Assembly: GCA_963696585.1 (NCBI GenBank)
Contig: CAVOKW010000010.1
Coordinates: 62,001-126,000 of the forward strand
DNA from: Parvibaculum sp963696585
Lineage (GTDB): Bacteria > Pseudomonadota > Alphaproteobacteria > Parvibaculales > Parvibaculaceae
DNA: 64,000 nt
Direction: 5' to 3'
Numbering within the stretch: the first letter of the stretch is position 1; the number at the start of each line of letters is the position of its first letter. The notes beneath the pieces were generated by a model. It was given only the letters and a program-made list of their open reading frames with translations, was not told where the DNA came from and did not search any database. The position numbers were made by a program, and so were the translations under genes. Below are positions 1-8,792 of the stretch, one piece after another.

Positions 1-1053
1 GCCGCCGTCACCCTGCGCCTGGTACTCGCCCATATGTCCGGGCTGGGTGACAACCCCGTCCATCCCTCGGGCCAGTTGAGGGCAGAGCCGGGCACGCGGT
101 TTCTTCATTCTGGCGAGGGCTTTGTCTATTTGCAGCACGTCATGGAGAGTGTGTCCCATCGATCCTTTGAGGCATTGATGCAGGACAGGGTCTTCAGGCC
201 TCTTGATATGACGCAATCGACCTTTCTTGACAGGCCGCAGGTGATTGTGCGGGGCCATGTGCCGCTAAGTATGCCGCTCATCGCATTTTATCTGCCGCTC
301 TTTGCAGGTTTTCTTGTTGCCCTGGTTGTCACGATTGGCGTGTTGCGTTTTGTCTATGACACGCATCGACCGCAACTCATGCACATGATCTTTCCTGTCA
401 TGGCGGCGATTTTGACGGCAATCGCCACCGTCTGGCTCAACATGGGCTTTGCCATGATGGTGCTGATCAGTCTGATCGCCATCACTTTTGGATTGCTGCT
501 GGGTCTGTTCGCCTATGGCCTCACCTTGGTGCTGCCCTTCATTGGCCTTGGTGACGGGACGGATGGCGTTGTCTTGCGCGGCCAGCGTGAGGGATCGGCG
601 CGCGCCCATGTGCTCGTGGCCTGCCTGAGCGTGCTGATCGCCCTGCCGCTGCTGCATGTGACACTGCCCGTCATGCGGCTCCCTTTTGGTCAAGTCAAGG
701 CGCCCAATGCCGCATTGACCTTTCAGACCTCCGCCGAGGATATGAGCCGGTTCATGATCGAATTGCTTGAGGGCGATAAAATCGGCAAAGCAATGACAGG
801 TCAGATTTTTTCCCAGCAAGTCCGCATCGGACCCGATAAGGGCAGGGCGCTGGGCCTTGGTCTGCAACGCAATCAAAACCGCATTACCTATTGGGAGCGT
901 GGCTCGACGACGGGCTTTGAAAGTCTCATGGTGCTGGAACCGGCGCGTGACACGGGCCTTGTGGTATTGACCAATTCGAGTGAGGGCGCATCGCTGGCCC
1001 AGGAAATGGCCCGTCATATCCTGGGCATTGAAACAAGATGGGCGCTGCCGTGA
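1..1053 (+). CDS. Serine-hydrolase (beta-lactamase family) homologue with internal membrane segments, 5'-truncated by the window
   Basis: The reading frame is open from base 1, so the true start and any SxxK motif lie outside the window. The visible part begins with the family block LAHMSGL, followed by PGTRFLHSGEGF and FRPLDMTQSTF, which match beta-lactamase/PBP4*-type hydrolases. About four hydrophobic stretches (roughly residues 95-220 of the visible part) then interrupt the fold. The C-terminal hydrolase blocks resume with TSAEDMSRFMIELL and YWERGSTTGFESLMVL. In relatives the Tyr-Ser motif in the first block (YSGEGY) is catalytic; here it reads HSGEGF. The late HxG-type motif reads ERG. 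The protein is probably membrane-bound and may be catalytically altered. The family call is firm; activity is not. Confidence 0.75.
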   Translation, partial: AAVTLRLVLAHMSGLGDNPVHPSGQLRAEPGTRFLHSGEGFVYLQHVMESVSHRSFEALMQDRVFRPLDMTQSTFLDRPQVIVRGHVPLSMPLIAFYLPLFAGFLVALVVTIGVLRFVYDTHRPQLMHMIFPVMAAILTAIATVWLNMGFAMMVLISLIAITFGLLLGLFAYGLTLVLPFIGLGDGTDGVVLRGQREGSARAHVLVACLSVLIALPLLHVTLPVMRLPFGQVKAPNAALTFQTSAEDMSRFMIELLEGDKIGKAMTGQIFSQQVRIGPDKGRALGLGLQRNQNRITYWERGSTTGFESLMVLEPARDTGLVVLTNSSEGASLAQEMARHILGIETRWALP

Positions 1054-1370
1054 TGAATTTGTCTTGCGTCAATTTCGTCTGGGGAGCCAGCCGCCCTGAA
1101 AAAAATTCCGATGATCGCTGACTGGCGTTGTCGACAAGGCGTCTTCAACAAGTGGCGACATGAAAGCGGCCGATCCCTGTCCGAGATCAGCCGCGTTCCG
1201 GCCATGTCGATTGATGCGTGAAGCCAACATATTGGAATTATGGAATTTAGTATCGTAATTAGGGGACTCTCACGGATCTTGCACTTAAAATTGGCAAATT
1301 AGAGTCACTTTGTTGATCTTATTTTATAAAACGGGTATCCTAGGATCACTAAATTGATCTTGGATATCAC
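1054..1370. other. Intergenic region ahead of the AAA/DUF4143 gene
   Basis: No gene is seen in these 317 bases. The right half is clearly AT-richer than the flanking chromosome. It holds a possible promoter, a perfect 10-base palindrome and two copies of TTGATCTT (1313-1320 and 1354-1361), the second lying just ahead of the ATPase start. Confidence 0.5.
1313..1346 (+). promoter_or_regulatory. Possible promoter and palindromic operator for the AAA/DUF4143 ATPase
   Basis: TTGATC at 1313-1318 and TATCCT at 1336-1341 are 17 bases apart, a fair match to a sigma70-type promoter about 30 bases ahead of the ATG. The -10 overlaps the perfect palindrome ATCCTAGGAT (1337-1346), a possible operator. This is inference from sequence only. 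Confidence 0.3.
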
Positions 1371-2861
1371 ATGCTCGAAATATCGGAAGCAGACATACAA
1401 GAGCGCATGCGGCTCGATAATCCATGGTGGGATGATCACAAGATTGCCACCGATTTTGGGGATATGCGACGTCGTGCCTATTTTCCGGCCTTTGCGGCGC
1501 TTGTTCAGGAAACCAAGGTTCAACGTGCTGTTGTGCTGATGGGGCCGCGTCGTGTTGGCAAGACGGTGATGATTTTTCATCTCGTGCAGAAGCTGCTGGA
1601 TGGCGGCGTTGATCCTTCGGACATCCTTTATCTTTCGCTGGATACGCCGCTCTATAACCGTATGCCGCTTGAAAAGCTGCTGGGGATATTTCTCAAGAAT
1701 TTTGCTAATAAAAGCGATGCACTCAAATATGTGATCTATGACGAAATCCAATATCTTCGGAACTGGGAAGTCCATCTGAAGTCATTAGTGGACACTTACC
1801 GGCGTATACGGTTTGTGGCATCAGGTTCAGCAGCAGCTGCTCTGCGCATGAAGAGCGAAGAGTCCGGTGCGGGACGATTTACCGACTTCATGCTCCCACC
1901 CTTGTCATTTTCCGAGTATCTGGATTTTCGGGGGCTCACGACCGGTCTCATTCAGGAAACCACGACGGTTGAGAATGGTGATCAGGCTGGTGGCAGATAT
2001 ACAACCAGCAATATCGAAGCGCTGAATGAGGTGTTCACGGATTATCTGACATTTGGCGGCTATCCGGAGTTGGCGATTTCCGACAATGTTCAGCAAAATT
2101 TCCAACGCTACATACGTTCGGATATTATCGACAGTGTCTTGCTGCGCGATTTGCCAAGCCTGTACGGCATTGGTGACATTCAGGAACTGAACAGTCTTTT
2201 CACAACACTTGCCTATAATACGGCGCAGGAAGTGAGTTTGGAGGCGTTGTCCAAATCAGCAAACGTCGCCAAAAATACGTTGAAGCGGTATCTTGACTAT
2301 CTTGAAGCTGCCTTTTTGATCAAGCGTGTGGAGCGGATAGACCGCACCGCGCGACGTTTCCAGCGAACGACATCGTTCAAAGTTTATCTAACAAATCCCT
2401 CCATACGTGCGGCCATGTTTGGTCCCGTATCAGCGGGCGATGACGCAATGGGACCACTTGCTGAAACGGCAATCTTTGCCCAATGGTTTCACGATTATAA
2501 GAATTTTGATCTGCGCTATGCGCGGTGGGATGGTGGTGAGATTGATATTGTGTATCTCAACAAGGGTTCCCAAAAACCAGCCTGGATAGTTGAAGTGAAA
2601 TGGTCTGATGCACCCTTCGAACGGCCCTCCCGCCTGACATCTCTGGTTTCTTTCTTGGAGGATCATCAAGACACTGTGGTGCAGGTCCCGACAGTTACAA
2701 CCAGAACCAGACAGGGCACAAGAAAAGCCGCTGGGTATGAAATCGAATTCATACCAGCGGCGCTCTATTGCTACGCGGTCGGGCGAAATGTCGTTCGTAG
2801 ACTGACAAAGTCGGCAAATACTCGCCTCGAACCAGAACTTGACCTTGGTGATCGTTTCTAG
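1371..2861 (+). CDS. AAA-type ATPase with C-terminal DUF4143 nuclease-like domain
   Basis: This 496-residue protein belongs to the AAA_14/DUF4143 family of prokaryotic ATPases whose cellular role is not settled. The Walker A motif GPRRVGKT is at residues 58-65, and the Walker B region reads VIYDEIQYLRNWE. A winged-helix-like middle contains ANVAKNTLKRYLDYLEAAFLI. The C-terminal part has GEIDIVYL followed by WIVEVKWSD, the spacing expected of a PD-(D/E)xK fold. It stands alone, with no partner gene beside it. Its base composition is AT-richer than all its neighbours, which suggests horizontal acquisition. The ATG at 1371 gives a normal family N-terminus. Confidence 0.88.
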   Translation: MLEISEADIQERMRLDNPWWDDHKIATDFGDMRRRAYFPAFAALVQETKVQRAVVLMGPRRVGKTVMIFHLVQKLLDGGVDPSDILYLSLDTPLYNRMPLEKLLGIFLKNFANKSDALKYVIYDEIQYLRNWEVHLKSLVDTYRRIRFVASGSAAAALRMKSEESGAGRFTDFMLPPLSFSEYLDFRGLTTGLIQETTTVENGDQAGGRYTTSNIEALNEVFTDYLTFGGYPELAISDNVQQNFQRYIRSDIIDSVLLRDLPSLYGIGDIQELNSLFTTLAYNTAQEVSLEALSKSANVAKNTLKRYLDYLEAAFLIKRVERIDRTARRFQRTTSFKVYLTNPSIRAAMFGPVSAGDDAMGPLAETAIFAQWFHDYKNFDLRYARWDGGEIDIVYLNKGSQKPAWIVEVKWSDAPFERPSRLTSLVSFLEDHQDTVVQVPTVTTRTRQGTRKAAGYEIEFIPAALYCYAVGRNVVRRLTKSANTRLEPELDLGDRF

Positions 2862-2869
2862 CCTTTGGC

Positions 2870-3400
2870 CTATTTGTTCTTTTCGGCCTCAATGGCGTCC
2901 ATGATGATCTGACGCGCCTCGGCGGCATCGCCCCAGCGCTCGACCTTGACCCATTTGCCTTCTTCGAGATCCTTATAGTGCTCGAAGAAATGCGCGACGC
3001 GCTTCAACAGGATTTCGGGCAGGTCGGTATAGTCGAGCACATTCTTGTAATAGGGATTGAGCTTCTCGACCGGCACGGCAATGACTTTTTCATCCATGCC
3101 GGCTTCGTCGCGCATCATCAAAACGCCAATCGGGCGGGCGCGCACGACGGCACCGGGGACAACCGGGATGCGGCTGACAACGAGAACATCGACCGGGTCA
3201 CCATCGCCTGACAGTGTGTGCGGGATGAAACCGTAGTTCGCCGGATATTGCATGGCGGTGTGGATGAAGCGATCGACAAAAAGCGTGCCCGACTCCTTGT
3301 CCATTTCATATTTCACCGGATGGCCGCCATGGGGCACTTCGATGATGACGTTGACATCGTGGGGCGGGTTCTTGCCGATGGGGATGGCGTCTATACGCAT
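2870..3400 (-). CDS. ppa: Inorganic pyrophosphatase
   Basis: Soluble family I pyrophosphatase, 176 residues, hydrolysing pyrophosphate to phosphate in the cytoplasm and so pulling biosynthetic reactions forward. The family signature DGDPVDVLVV, holding the metal-binding aspartates, and the active-site region YPANYGFIPHT are intact. The length is typical of bacterial family I enzymes. Its ATG (3398-3400) overlaps the argG stop by one base (TAATG), so the two genes are almost certainly translationally coupled. This pairing makes sense because argininosuccinate synthase releases pyrophosphate. Confidence 0.96.
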   Translation of the reverse strand: MRIDAIPIGKNPPHDVNVIIEVPHGGHPVKYEMDKESGTLFVDRFIHTAMQYPANYGFIPHTLSGDGDPVDVLVVSRIPVVPGAVVRARPIGVLMMRDEAGMDEKVIAVPVEKLNPYYKNVLDYTDLPEILLKRVAHFFEHYKDLEEGKWVKVERWGDAAEARQIIMDAIEAEKNK

Positions 3401-4629
3401 TACTGATTGATCCGCTTGTTGCGCGCTGCGAGAAGCCGCAGACGAAGTGCATTGAGTTTGATGAAGCCCTGAGCGTCTTTCTGGTCGTAAGCGCCGGCAT
3501 CTTCCTCGAAGGTGACATGGGCCATGGAGTAGAGCGAATAGGGCGACGCGCGACCGACCACCGTGGCCGAGCCTTTATAGAGCTTGAGGCGCACGCTGCC
3601 TGTCACCATTTCCTGGCTCTTGTCGATCAGCGCCTGGAGCATTTCGCGTTCCGGCGAGAACCAGAAGCCATAATAGATCAGTTCAGCATAGCGCGGCATG
3701 ATGTCATCTTTGAGATGCATCGCGCCACGATCCAGCGTGATCGATTCAATACCGCGATGAGCCGCGAGCAGGATGGTGCCGCCGGGCGTTTCGTAAATGC
3801 CGCGCGACTTCATGCCGACGAAACGGTTTTCCACAAGATCGAGGCGGCCAATGCCATTGACGCCACCCAGCTCATTGAGCCTGGTGAGAAGTGTCGCCGG
3901 TGACATTTTCACGCCATCGATGGAGACGGCATCGCCCTTTTCAAAACCGACTTCGATATAGGTTGCCTTGTCGGGCGCCTCTTCAGGCGAGACCGTGCGC
4001 TGATAGACAAAGTCGGGCGCTTCCTGTGAAGGGTCTTCCAGCGCCTTGCCTTCGGAGGAGGTGTGCAGAAGATTGGCGTCGACCGAGAAAGGCGCTTCGC
4101 CGCGTTTGTCCCTGGCAATCGGGATCTGGTTCTTCTCGGCAAACTCGATGAGTTTGGTGCGCGAGGTCAGGTTCCATTCACGCCAGGGGGCGATCACCTT
4201 GATTTCAGGATTGAGCGCATAATAGGAGAGTTCGAAGCGTACCTGATCATTGCCCTTGCCGGTCGCGCCATGGCAGACGGCATCGGCGCCTGTCGCTTTG
4301 GCGATCTCGATCTGGCGCTTGGCGATGAGAGGGCGGGCAATCGATGTGCCAAGCAGATAGACACCCTCATAAAGGGCATTGGCGCGGAACATCGGGAACA
4401 CATAGTCGCGGACAAATTCTTCGCGCAGATCGTCGATGAAGATTTCCTTGATGCCCAGCATCTCGGCCTTTTTGCGGGCCGGTTCCAGTTCTTCACCTTG
4501 CCCCAAATCGGCAGTGAAGGTCACGACTTCGCAGCCATATTCGGTCTGGAGCCATTTCAGGATGATGGATGTATCGAGGCCGCCGGAATAGGCGAGAACC
4601 ACTTTCTTGACGTCTTTGACCGCGCTCAT
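3400..4629 (-). CDS. argG: Argininosuccinate synthase
   Basis: Catalyses ATP-dependent condensation of citrulline and aspartate to argininosuccinate, releasing AMP and pyrophosphate; penultimate step of arginine synthesis. The 409 residues are the usual length. The N-terminal ATP-pyrophosphatase loop AYSGGLDTSI (about residues 13-22) and downstream blocks such as HGATGKGNDQVRFE are intact. A purine-rich stretch lies just upstream of the ATG at 4629. It is followed by ppa with a one-base overlap. Confidence 0.97.
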   Translation of the reverse strand: MSAVKDVKKVVLAYSGGLDTSIILKWLQTEYGCEVVTFTADLGQGEELEPARKKAEMLGIKEIFIDDLREEFVRDYVFPMFRANALYEGVYLLGTSIARPLIAKRQIEIAKATGADAVCHGATGKGNDQVRFELSYYALNPEIKVIAPWREWNLTSRTKLIEFAEKNQIPIARDKRGEAPFSVDANLLHTSSEGKALEDPSQEAPDFVYQRTVSPEEAPDKATYIEVGFEKGDAVSIDGVKMSPATLLTRLNELGGVNGIGRLDLVENRFVGMKSRGIYETPGGTILLAAHRGIESITLDRGAMHLKDDIMPRYAELIYYGFWFSPEREMLQALIDKSQEMVTGSVRLKLYKGSATVVGRASPYSLYSMAHVTFEEDAGAYDQKDAQGFIKLNALRLRLLAARNKRINQ

Positions 4630-4930
4630 ATGTGCCGCTCCGCTTGCCGCCGGGTTCTGAATGGTGTTGCGGGAACCGCTGGCGATTTTGCGGGCATAAT
4701 AGGCAAAATGGTCATGGGCACAAGCCGGGTTGAATGCGGGCGATGAATGGGCAAGCGGGTTGTCGCGTTCTGGTACGGGTTTGCCTCGACCCGTTCCTGT
4801 CTGGCGGCCCGTTCTGCTGGGGCCGATTTTTTCCGCTCAGAAGGATATTCCGGACGGGCAGGCCTTGTCCGAACGGCTGATGAAGCCGGGACAATGACCG
4901 GCTTGAAGCGGCGCTTGAAAGGGCGTGTCG
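4630..4930. other. Intergenic region between rlmN and argG
   Basis: About 300 bases without a convincing gene, hairpin terminator or promoter. Short open frames on both strands here lack any recognisable protein features. It must hold the argG promoter (minus strand), but no clear -35/-10 pair is seen. Confidence 0.4.
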
Positions 4931-6154
4931 CTAGGCGGGTGGTGCGGCTGCAGCGGTCTTGAAGCGCTCACTCGCGCGCGCCTTCACGGTTTCGCTTTTG
5001 AGCTGACCGCAGGCGGCCATGATGTCGCGACCGCGTGGCGTGCGCACCGGGCTTGCATAGCCCGCGCGATTGACGACATCGGCGAATTTTTCAATCGTCG
5101 TCCAGTCCGAGCATTCGTAATCGGTGCCAGGCCATGGATTGAACGGGATCAGATTGATCTTGGCCGGGATGCCCCTGAGCAGACGCACAAGTTCCCTGGC
5201 ATCAGCCAGACTGTCGTTCACGCCTTTGAGCATGACATATTCAAACGTGATGCGGCGTGCATTGGACAGGCCGGGATAATGGCGGCAGGCTTCAAGCAAT
5301 TCCCCGATCGGATATTTCTTGTTCAAGGGGACGAGCTTGTCGCGCGTTTCATCGTTCACGGCATGGAGCGAGATCGCAAGCATCGAACCGATTTCAGTCC
5401 CTGCGCGTTCGATCATGGGTACGACGCCAGATGTCGAAAGCGTGACACGGCGCTTGGAGAGTGACAGGCCTTCGCCATCGGACACGATGTCGAGCGCGTC
5501 GCGGACATTTTCAAAATTATAAAGCGGCTCGCCCATGCCCATCATGACGATATTGGTGATGAGGCGATCATCGCTGTTGCGACCGGAGCCGGGCCATTCG
5601 CCGAGTGCGTCGCGCGCCACCATGATCTGGCCGACGATTTCGCCAGCCGTCAGATTGCGCACGAGTTTTTGCGTGCCGGTGTGGCAGAAGGTGCAGGTGA
5701 GTGTGCAGCCGACCTGACTGGAGACGCAGAGCGTGCCGCGTCCTTCCTCGGGGATATAGACCGTTTCGATTTCGGGTCCGGCCATGCCCGGCTTGTCGGC
5801 AGGCAGGCGCAGCAGCCATTTGCGTGTGCCGTCGACGGATTTCTGTTCGACGACGATCTCAGGACGGGCGATGACAAAGGCCTCGGCCATCTTGACGCGC
5901 GCGTCTTTCGATAGCGTCGTCATGTCGGCGAAGTCGGTGAGGCCGCGATGATAGATCGCGTTCCAGAGCTGGCCGACACGCATGCGGATCCGGTTTTGCG
6001 GCAGACCGAAATCGGCGAGCGCCTGAGCGAGCCCGTCACGCGTCAAGCCGACCAGATTGATCTTTGCCGTGGAACGTGGCGCGAGCGCGGGCGAGCCGAC
6101 ATCCAGTGCCGGGGCATTTGCATTGCCACGTGAAATGTCGAGGCTCGTCGCCAT
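4931..6154 (-). CDS. rlmN: Dual-specificity 23S rRNA (A2503-C2) / tRNA (A37-C2) methyltransferase
   Basis: Radical-SAM enzyme that methylates C2 of A2503 in 23S rRNA and of A37 in a subset of tRNAs. The 407 residues include the radical-SAM motif CxxxCxxC at C150, C154 and C157 (GCTLTCTFCHTGTQ). The late conserved Cys used in methyl transfer sits in IMAACGQL near residue 385. The blocks VMMGMGEPL and MLAISLHAVND are also typical. The start at 6154 gives a modest N-terminal extension of low conservation. It lies 17 bases downstream of the ialB-like gene on the same strand and may be co-transcribed with it. Confidence 0.96.
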   Translation of the reverse strand: MATSLDISRGNANAPALDVGSPALAPRSTAKINLVGLTRDGLAQALADFGLPQNRIRMRVGQLWNAIYHRGLTDFADMTTLSKDARVKMAEAFVIARPEIVVEQKSVDGTRKWLLRLPADKPGMAGPEIETVYIPEEGRGTLCVSSQVGCTLTCTFCHTGTQKLVRNLTAGEIVGQIMVARDALGEWPGSGRNSDDRLITNIVMMGMGEPLYNFENVRDALDIVSDGEGLSLSKRRVTLSTSGVVPMIERAGTEIGSMLAISLHAVNDETRDKLVPLNKKYPIGELLEACRHYPGLSNARRITFEYVMLKGVNDSLADARELVRLLRGIPAKINLIPFNPWPGTDYECSDWTTIEKFADVVNRAGYASPVRTPRGRDIMAACGQLKSETVKARASERFKTAAAAPPA

Positions 6155-6171
6155 TCGTCTCTGCTCGCTGG

Positions 6172-6729
6172 TTATCGACAGGCCGTGTCGATGCGGTCAA
6201 GTGCGGCGGATGTGCCCTTGAGCGAATAGGTGTCGGTGGTCAGTGTTTTGCGCGCGGAAGTGCCTTTAATGACCATGGTGCTGCCGGCACGCAAGGACTT
6301 TACCATCTTGGCTTCTTCCCTGGTGTTTTCGAGCCAGGCCCAGAACTGATGTTCGCCGCCCTGCGGGACGCCTGAGAACATCTGATAGCGGTCCTTGTCG
6401 ATTGTGGCGAAAGGCTTGCTGGTCGCGCCAAAGACATAGCCGACGCGCATGCTGATTTCATTCTTGATGCCGCGTCCGGGACGATGGGTGACCATGAAAT
6501 AAACGTCGCCGCGGGTGGCGCCTTTGGGGAGCATGGTCTTGGGTTCGCTCAGCACATAGCAGATACGGTCATTGCCGCTGCCATAGGTATAGGCGGCCCA
6601 ATCATCAAATTTGCCGAGCAGCTTGGGCGCGTCAGCGGCCTGTGCCGAGGCACCCGGCTGCAGGGCCAGAAAGCCCGTCATCAGGGCTGAAGCGGCGAGA
6701 ACGCGCAAACGGTTCAGTTTCATGTTCAA
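6172..6729 (-). CDS. Invasion-associated locus B (IalB) family periplasmic protein
   Basis: 185 residues with a clear Sec signal peptide (basic start, hydrophobic residues about 9-25, AQA-type cleavage near residue 32). The mature domain matches the IalB family, common in Rhizobiales and named after a Bartonella factor, though most members are of unknown function. Family-like blocks include FDDWAAYTYGSGNDRICYVLSEP and MVIKGTSARKTLTTDTYSLKG. It probably folds as a small beta-rich periplasmic protein. The name should not be read as evidence of pathogenicity. It sits directly upstream of rlmN. Confidence 0.85.
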   Translation of the reverse strand: MNMKLNRLRVLAASALMTGFLALQPGASAQAADAPKLLGKFDDWAAYTYGSGNDRICYVLSEPKTMLPKGATRGDVYFMVTHRPGRGIKNEISMRVGYVFGATSKPFATIDKDRYQMFSGVPQGGEHQFWAWLENTREEAKMVKSLRAGSTMVIKGTSARKTLTTDTYSLKGTSAALDRIDTACR

Positions 6730-6989
6730 CTCATTCTCTTTCGGGCGGGCTTAAGAGCGATTTGCTCCAGACCATAACGGCCCAAAGTCAGGATTTCCAG
6801 CCATGCAAACCGGGTTGGCACCGGATCCATGGCGCGGGGAGAATAACACAGGAAAACGGGCAAAATCGGGGTGGCAAGGCGGAATTGGCTAAAATCGGAA
6901 GGGGCAGCGGCAATCTGGCGGAATTCAGCCCGCCTGTGCTAAGCCAATAGCAGTCAAAATCCGAATAACAAACATGAGGGAGTTGCGAA

Positions 6990-7991
6990 ATGAAAGCTGT
7001 CCTTTCCAAGGAAGCCGGTCCGCCTGAAACGCTGGTCATTGAAGACGTGCCAAGCCCGGTCGCGCAAGAAGGCCAATTGGTCCTGAGCATGAAGTCAGCC
7101 GCCGTCAATTTTCCTGACGTGCTCATCATTGAGGACAAATATCAATTCAAGCCGAAACGCCCCTTTTCGCCAGGTTGCGAAGTCGCTGGCATTGTCAAAT
7201 CCGTTGGTCCCGGCGTCACCAATGTGAAACCGGGCGACCGGGTGCTTGCGTCAGCGGGTTGGGGCTGTTTTGCGGAAGAAGTGCTGCTCGACGCCGCGCG
7301 CGTCATTCCGATCCCCGATGCGATGGATTTCGAAACGGCTTCGGCTTTCCTCATGACCTATGGCACGTCGCATCATGCGCTCAAGGATCGCGCCATGATC
7401 CAGCCCGGCGAGACATTGCTGGTGCTCGGGGCGGCGGGTGGCGTTGGCCTTGCGGCTGTCGAGCTTGGCAAGGCGATGGGCGCGCGCGTCATTGCGGCGG
7501 CTTCCTCGGAAGAAAAGCTTGCCGTGTGCCGCGAACATGGGGCTGACGAAACGATCCTTTATCCGGCCGGCCCGGCGCTTGACAAGGAACAGATGAAGGC
7601 GCTGTCCGACGAGATCAAGAAGCTGACAAATGGCAATGGCGCCGATGTTGTTTACGATCCCGTCGGGGGCGATTTTTCGGAAGCGGCGCTGCGGGCGACA
7701 AACTGGGCCGGGCGGTTTCTGGTGGTGGGGTTTGCCTCCGGGCCCATTCCGCGCATTCCGCTCAATCTGGCACTGCTCAAGAGCTGCCAGATTGTCGGTG
7801 TTTTCTGGGGGGGCTTCGTGGCGCGTTATCCCAAGGAAAATCAGCAAAATATCAACGAGCTCATGGCACTCTTTGGCGCGGGCAAAATCAAACCGCTTGT
7901 GTCAAAGGTTTACAAACTTTCCGAGACCGCTCAGGCGATCGAGGCCATGGCGGCCCGCAAGGTCAAGGGCAAAATTGTTATCGTTCCCTGA
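6990..7991 (+). CDS. Zinc-independent NADPH:quinone oxidoreductase (MDR family)
   Basis: 333-residue medium-chain dehydrogenase/reductase of the quinone oxidoreductase class, expected to use NADPH to reduce quinones or related enones. The nucleotide-binding motif GAAGGVGLA is at about residues 147-155. The early block FPDVLIIEDKYQFKP and the block SPGCEVAGIVKSVGPGV are typical, and the zinc-binding cysteines of alcohol dehydrogenases are absent. A start with GAGGGAG-like purines upstream (about 6974-6979) supports the ATG at 6990. Substrate cannot be told from the sequence. Confidence 0.9.
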   Translation: MKAVLSKEAGPPETLVIEDVPSPVAQEGQLVLSMKSAAVNFPDVLIIEDKYQFKPKRPFSPGCEVAGIVKSVGPGVTNVKPGDRVLASAGWGCFAEEVLLDAARVIPIPDAMDFETASAFLMTYGTSHHALKDRAMIQPGETLLVLGAAGGVGLAAVELGKAMGARVIAAASSEEKLAVCREHGADETILYPAGPALDKEQMKALSDEIKKLTNGNGADVVYDPVGGDFSEAALRATNWAGRFLVVGFASGPIPRIPLNLALLKSCQIVGVFWGGFVARYPKENQQNINELMALFGAGKIKPLVSKVYKLSETAQAIEAMAARKVKGKIVIVP

Positions 7992-8034
7992 GCCAAGGGT
8001 TCAGGGGTCGATCAGCTAACAAGGATTAACGCCG

Positions 8035-8754
8035 ATGAGGCGACCGCTTGTCACAGTCGTCCTGGCCGTCGGAATGTCTTTTCTGGCGGCCTTCGGCTTT
8101 CTTGTTTATGTGCTGCTGGCCTCGGGTGATCCTGAATATTGGCGCGGTGATATTGCCGAGTTTGAGCGGCGCGATGTCTCCAATCCGCCATTGGCCGGTG
8201 CCGTGCTTTTTGTCGGCGGGCGCGATCTTCGATTATGGTCGCGGTTGTCGCAGGACCTGGCGCCTCTTTCTGTCATCAATCGTGGATTTGGCGGGGCGCA
8301 GATCGCACATGTCACGCATTACATGTCACGCATCGTCATACCATACCGTCCGCGCGCCATTGTGTTGATGGCCGGCGAAGCGGATCTGGCGGATGTGCAT
8401 GGGCGTCGTCCGGAAGATGTGCTGGATGACTTCAAGAACTTCGTGACGGCCTTACGTGATCATGATCTCGATGTGCCGGTCTATTTTGTATCGATCCATC
8501 CTTCACCCATGCGGAGGGGACGCTGGTTTGGCGCCAGGCGCGCCAATGCGCTGGTTGCGGATTTCATCAAGCGCGACCCGAAGCTCCATTACATCGAAAC
8601 GGCTGATGGTGTGATAGACGGGCGTGGCAATATTCGTGAAGATCTGTTTCGATGGGATGGCTTGTCCCTTAATCGGCAGGGCTATGAAGTGTTGGCCTCT
8701 GAAATAAAACCGGTGTTGCTTTCGGCAGGGTTGGGAGCGCCTTTGCCGCATTAA
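8035..8754 (+). CDS. SGNH/GDSL-fold protein lacking the catalytic residues
   Basis: 239 residues: an N-terminal signal anchor (about 5-30), then an SGNH-hydrolase fold recognised by NRGFGG (82-87), the block ending AGEAD (113-117) and DGLSLNRQGYE (208-218). In active relatives block I reads GSSSIRLW or GDS; here it is GGRDLRLW, placing Arg63 at the nucleophile. Block III, normally GxND, reads GEAD, and block V, normally DGLHLN, reads DGLSLN, so His is replaced by Ser211. With Ser, Asn and His all changed, hydrolysis is unlikely. The rest of the fold looks well kept, so this is probably a selected non-catalytic protein, exported or membrane-anchored. It follows the quinone oxidoreductase by 43 bases. 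Confidence 0.8.
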   Translation: MRRPLVTVVLAVGMSFLAAFGFLVYVLLASGDPEYWRGDIAEFERRDVSNPPLAGAVLFVGGRDLRLWSRLSQDLAPLSVINRGFGGAQIAHVTHYMSRIVIPYRPRAIVLMAGEADLADVHGRRPEDVLDDFKNFVTALRDHDLDVPVYFVSIHPSPMRRGRWFGARRANALVADFIKRDPKLHYIETADGVIDGRGNIREDLFRWDGLSLNRQGYEVLASEIKPVLLSAGLGAPLPH

Positions 8755-8792
8755 GCTTGCCCCATAAAAACAAAAAGAGAGAGAGAAAGTTC

